The notes under the pieces are model-generated. The model did no database searches and was not told the origin of the DNA. It saw only the letters and a program-made list of their open reading frames with translations. This document shows positions 6,060 to 6,511 of a stretch of DNA of 6,511 nt, in pieces. Source of the DNA: CG1-02-35-72 sp964564475 (GTDB lineage: Bacteria; Bacteroidota; Bacteroidia; Flavobacteriales; Flavobacteriaceae). Every line of letters starts with the position of its first letter. Within the stretch, counting starts at the first letter, position 1. The DNA lies in assembly GCA_964564475.1 (NCBI GenBank), contig CAZMBM010000119.1:1-6511 (forward strand). Direction: 5' to 3'. The translations under genes were made by a program, and so were the position numbers.

Positions 6060-6511
6060 ATGTCAGTATTAATTAAAAACGGTCGTATTGTTACCGCTTC
6101 AGAAGATTATGTAGCAGATGTTTACACCGAAGGTGAAAAGATAATGGCCATTGGTAAAAATTTAGATTTTAACGCCGATACAGTTATTGACGCCACAGGT
6201 AAATTAGTATTTCCCGGTGGTATTGACCCGCATGTCCATTTAGATATGCCTTTTATGGGAACCTATTCCAGTGACGATTACGAAACAGGTACTCGTGCGG
6301 CTTTGCACGGCGGGACGACCATGGTTATAGATTTTATCTTACAAAAACAAGGCGATACTTTACACAATGCCTTAAAAACCTGGCAAGAAAAATCAAAAGG
6401 AAAAGCCATAGGTGATTATGCGTATCATATGGCGGTAACCGATTTTAATGACGCTGTGGCTAAAGAGGTTGTACAGATGATTGAAGAAGAAGGTATCACC
6501 TCTTTTAAAAC
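6060..6511 (+). CDS. hydA: Dihydropyrimidinase / D-hydantoinase, 3'-truncated
   Basis: From the ATG at 6060, 150 full codons plus a partial one (AC-, Thr) are visible before the window ends; full enzymes are about 460 residues. The N-terminal beta region (SVLIKNGRIVTASEDYVADV) leads into FPGGIDPHVHLDMPFMGT, where H58 and H60 are the first metal ligands, then DDYETGTRAALHGGTTMVIDF (72-92). The visible end, GITSFK, places the lysine expected to be carboxylated and to bridge the two metal ions at K150, the same position as in well-studied D-hydantoinases. The cytosolic enzyme opens 5,6-dihydropyrimidines (dihydrouracil to N-carbamoyl-beta-alanine) or hydantoins. The 61-base leader (5999-6059) is AT-rich with no clear terminator or Shine-Dalgarno, so co-transcription with the symporter is possible. 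Dihydropyrimidinase rather than allantoinase is favoured by the DPHVHLDMPFMGT form; true substrate is uncertain. Confidence 0.95.
   Translation, partial: MSVLIKNGRIVTASEDYVADVYTEGEKIMAIGKNLDFNADTVIDATGKLVFPGGIDPHVHLDMPFMGTYSSDDYETGTRAALHGGTTMVIDFILQKQGDTLHNALKTWQEKSKGKAIGDYAYHMAVTDFNDAVAKEVVQMIEEEGITSFK

Overview
The window looks like chromosomal DNA from a member of the Bacteroidota, most likely the Flavobacteriia. The evidence is AT-rich intergenic DNA, AT-biased codons, start codons without strong Shine-Dalgarno sequences, and dispersed 'ACACAGAT'-type intergenic repeats. This placement is inference from sequence style; there is no rRNA or other phylogenetic marker here. All recognisable genes are on the + strand.

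Layout: (1) positions 1-1112 hold the 3' part of a class III PLP-dependent aminotransferase. (2) 1113-1372 is non-coding, with a degenerate inverted repeat followed by a compact REP-like palindrome. (3) 1373-1618 is a very AT-rich small two-helix membrane protein lying between two inverted repeat arms. (4) 1675-2667 is a membrane-anchored metallo-beta-lactamase-fold hydrolase with all metal ligands. (5) 2668-2804 is another repeat-filled spacer. (6) 2805-4490 is an NCS1 nucleobase/hydantoin/allantoin-type permease with an unusually long extra loop. (7) 4487-5998 is a sodium:solute symporter starting at TTG and overlapping the permease stop by 4 bases. (8) 6060-6511 is the 5' part of a dihydropyrimidinase/D-hydantoinase, cut by the window edge just after its metal-bridging lysine.

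Together the aminotransferase, permease, symporter and dihydropyrimidinase suggest a reductive pyrimidine (or hydantoin-type cyclic ureide) catabolic locus. The transporters would import the base or ring compound. Dihydropyrimidinase would open the dihydro ring to an N-carbamoyl-beta-amino acid. An N-carbamoyl amidohydrolase, not in this window, would release the beta-amino acid. The aminotransferase would convert that (for example beta-alanine) to a semialdehyde. The dehydrogenase and carbamoyl amidohydrolase would be expected just outside the window. The small membrane protein and the hydrolase sit between the aminotransferase and the permease, bordered by repeat arms, and may be later arrivals or simply unrelated neighbours.

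I see no clear new defence, CRISPR or mobile system. The parts most worth a second look are the repeat family that punctuates the locus, the low-GC gene between its arms, the roughly 100-residue insertion in the permease, and the anchored hydrolase in a catabolic cluster.
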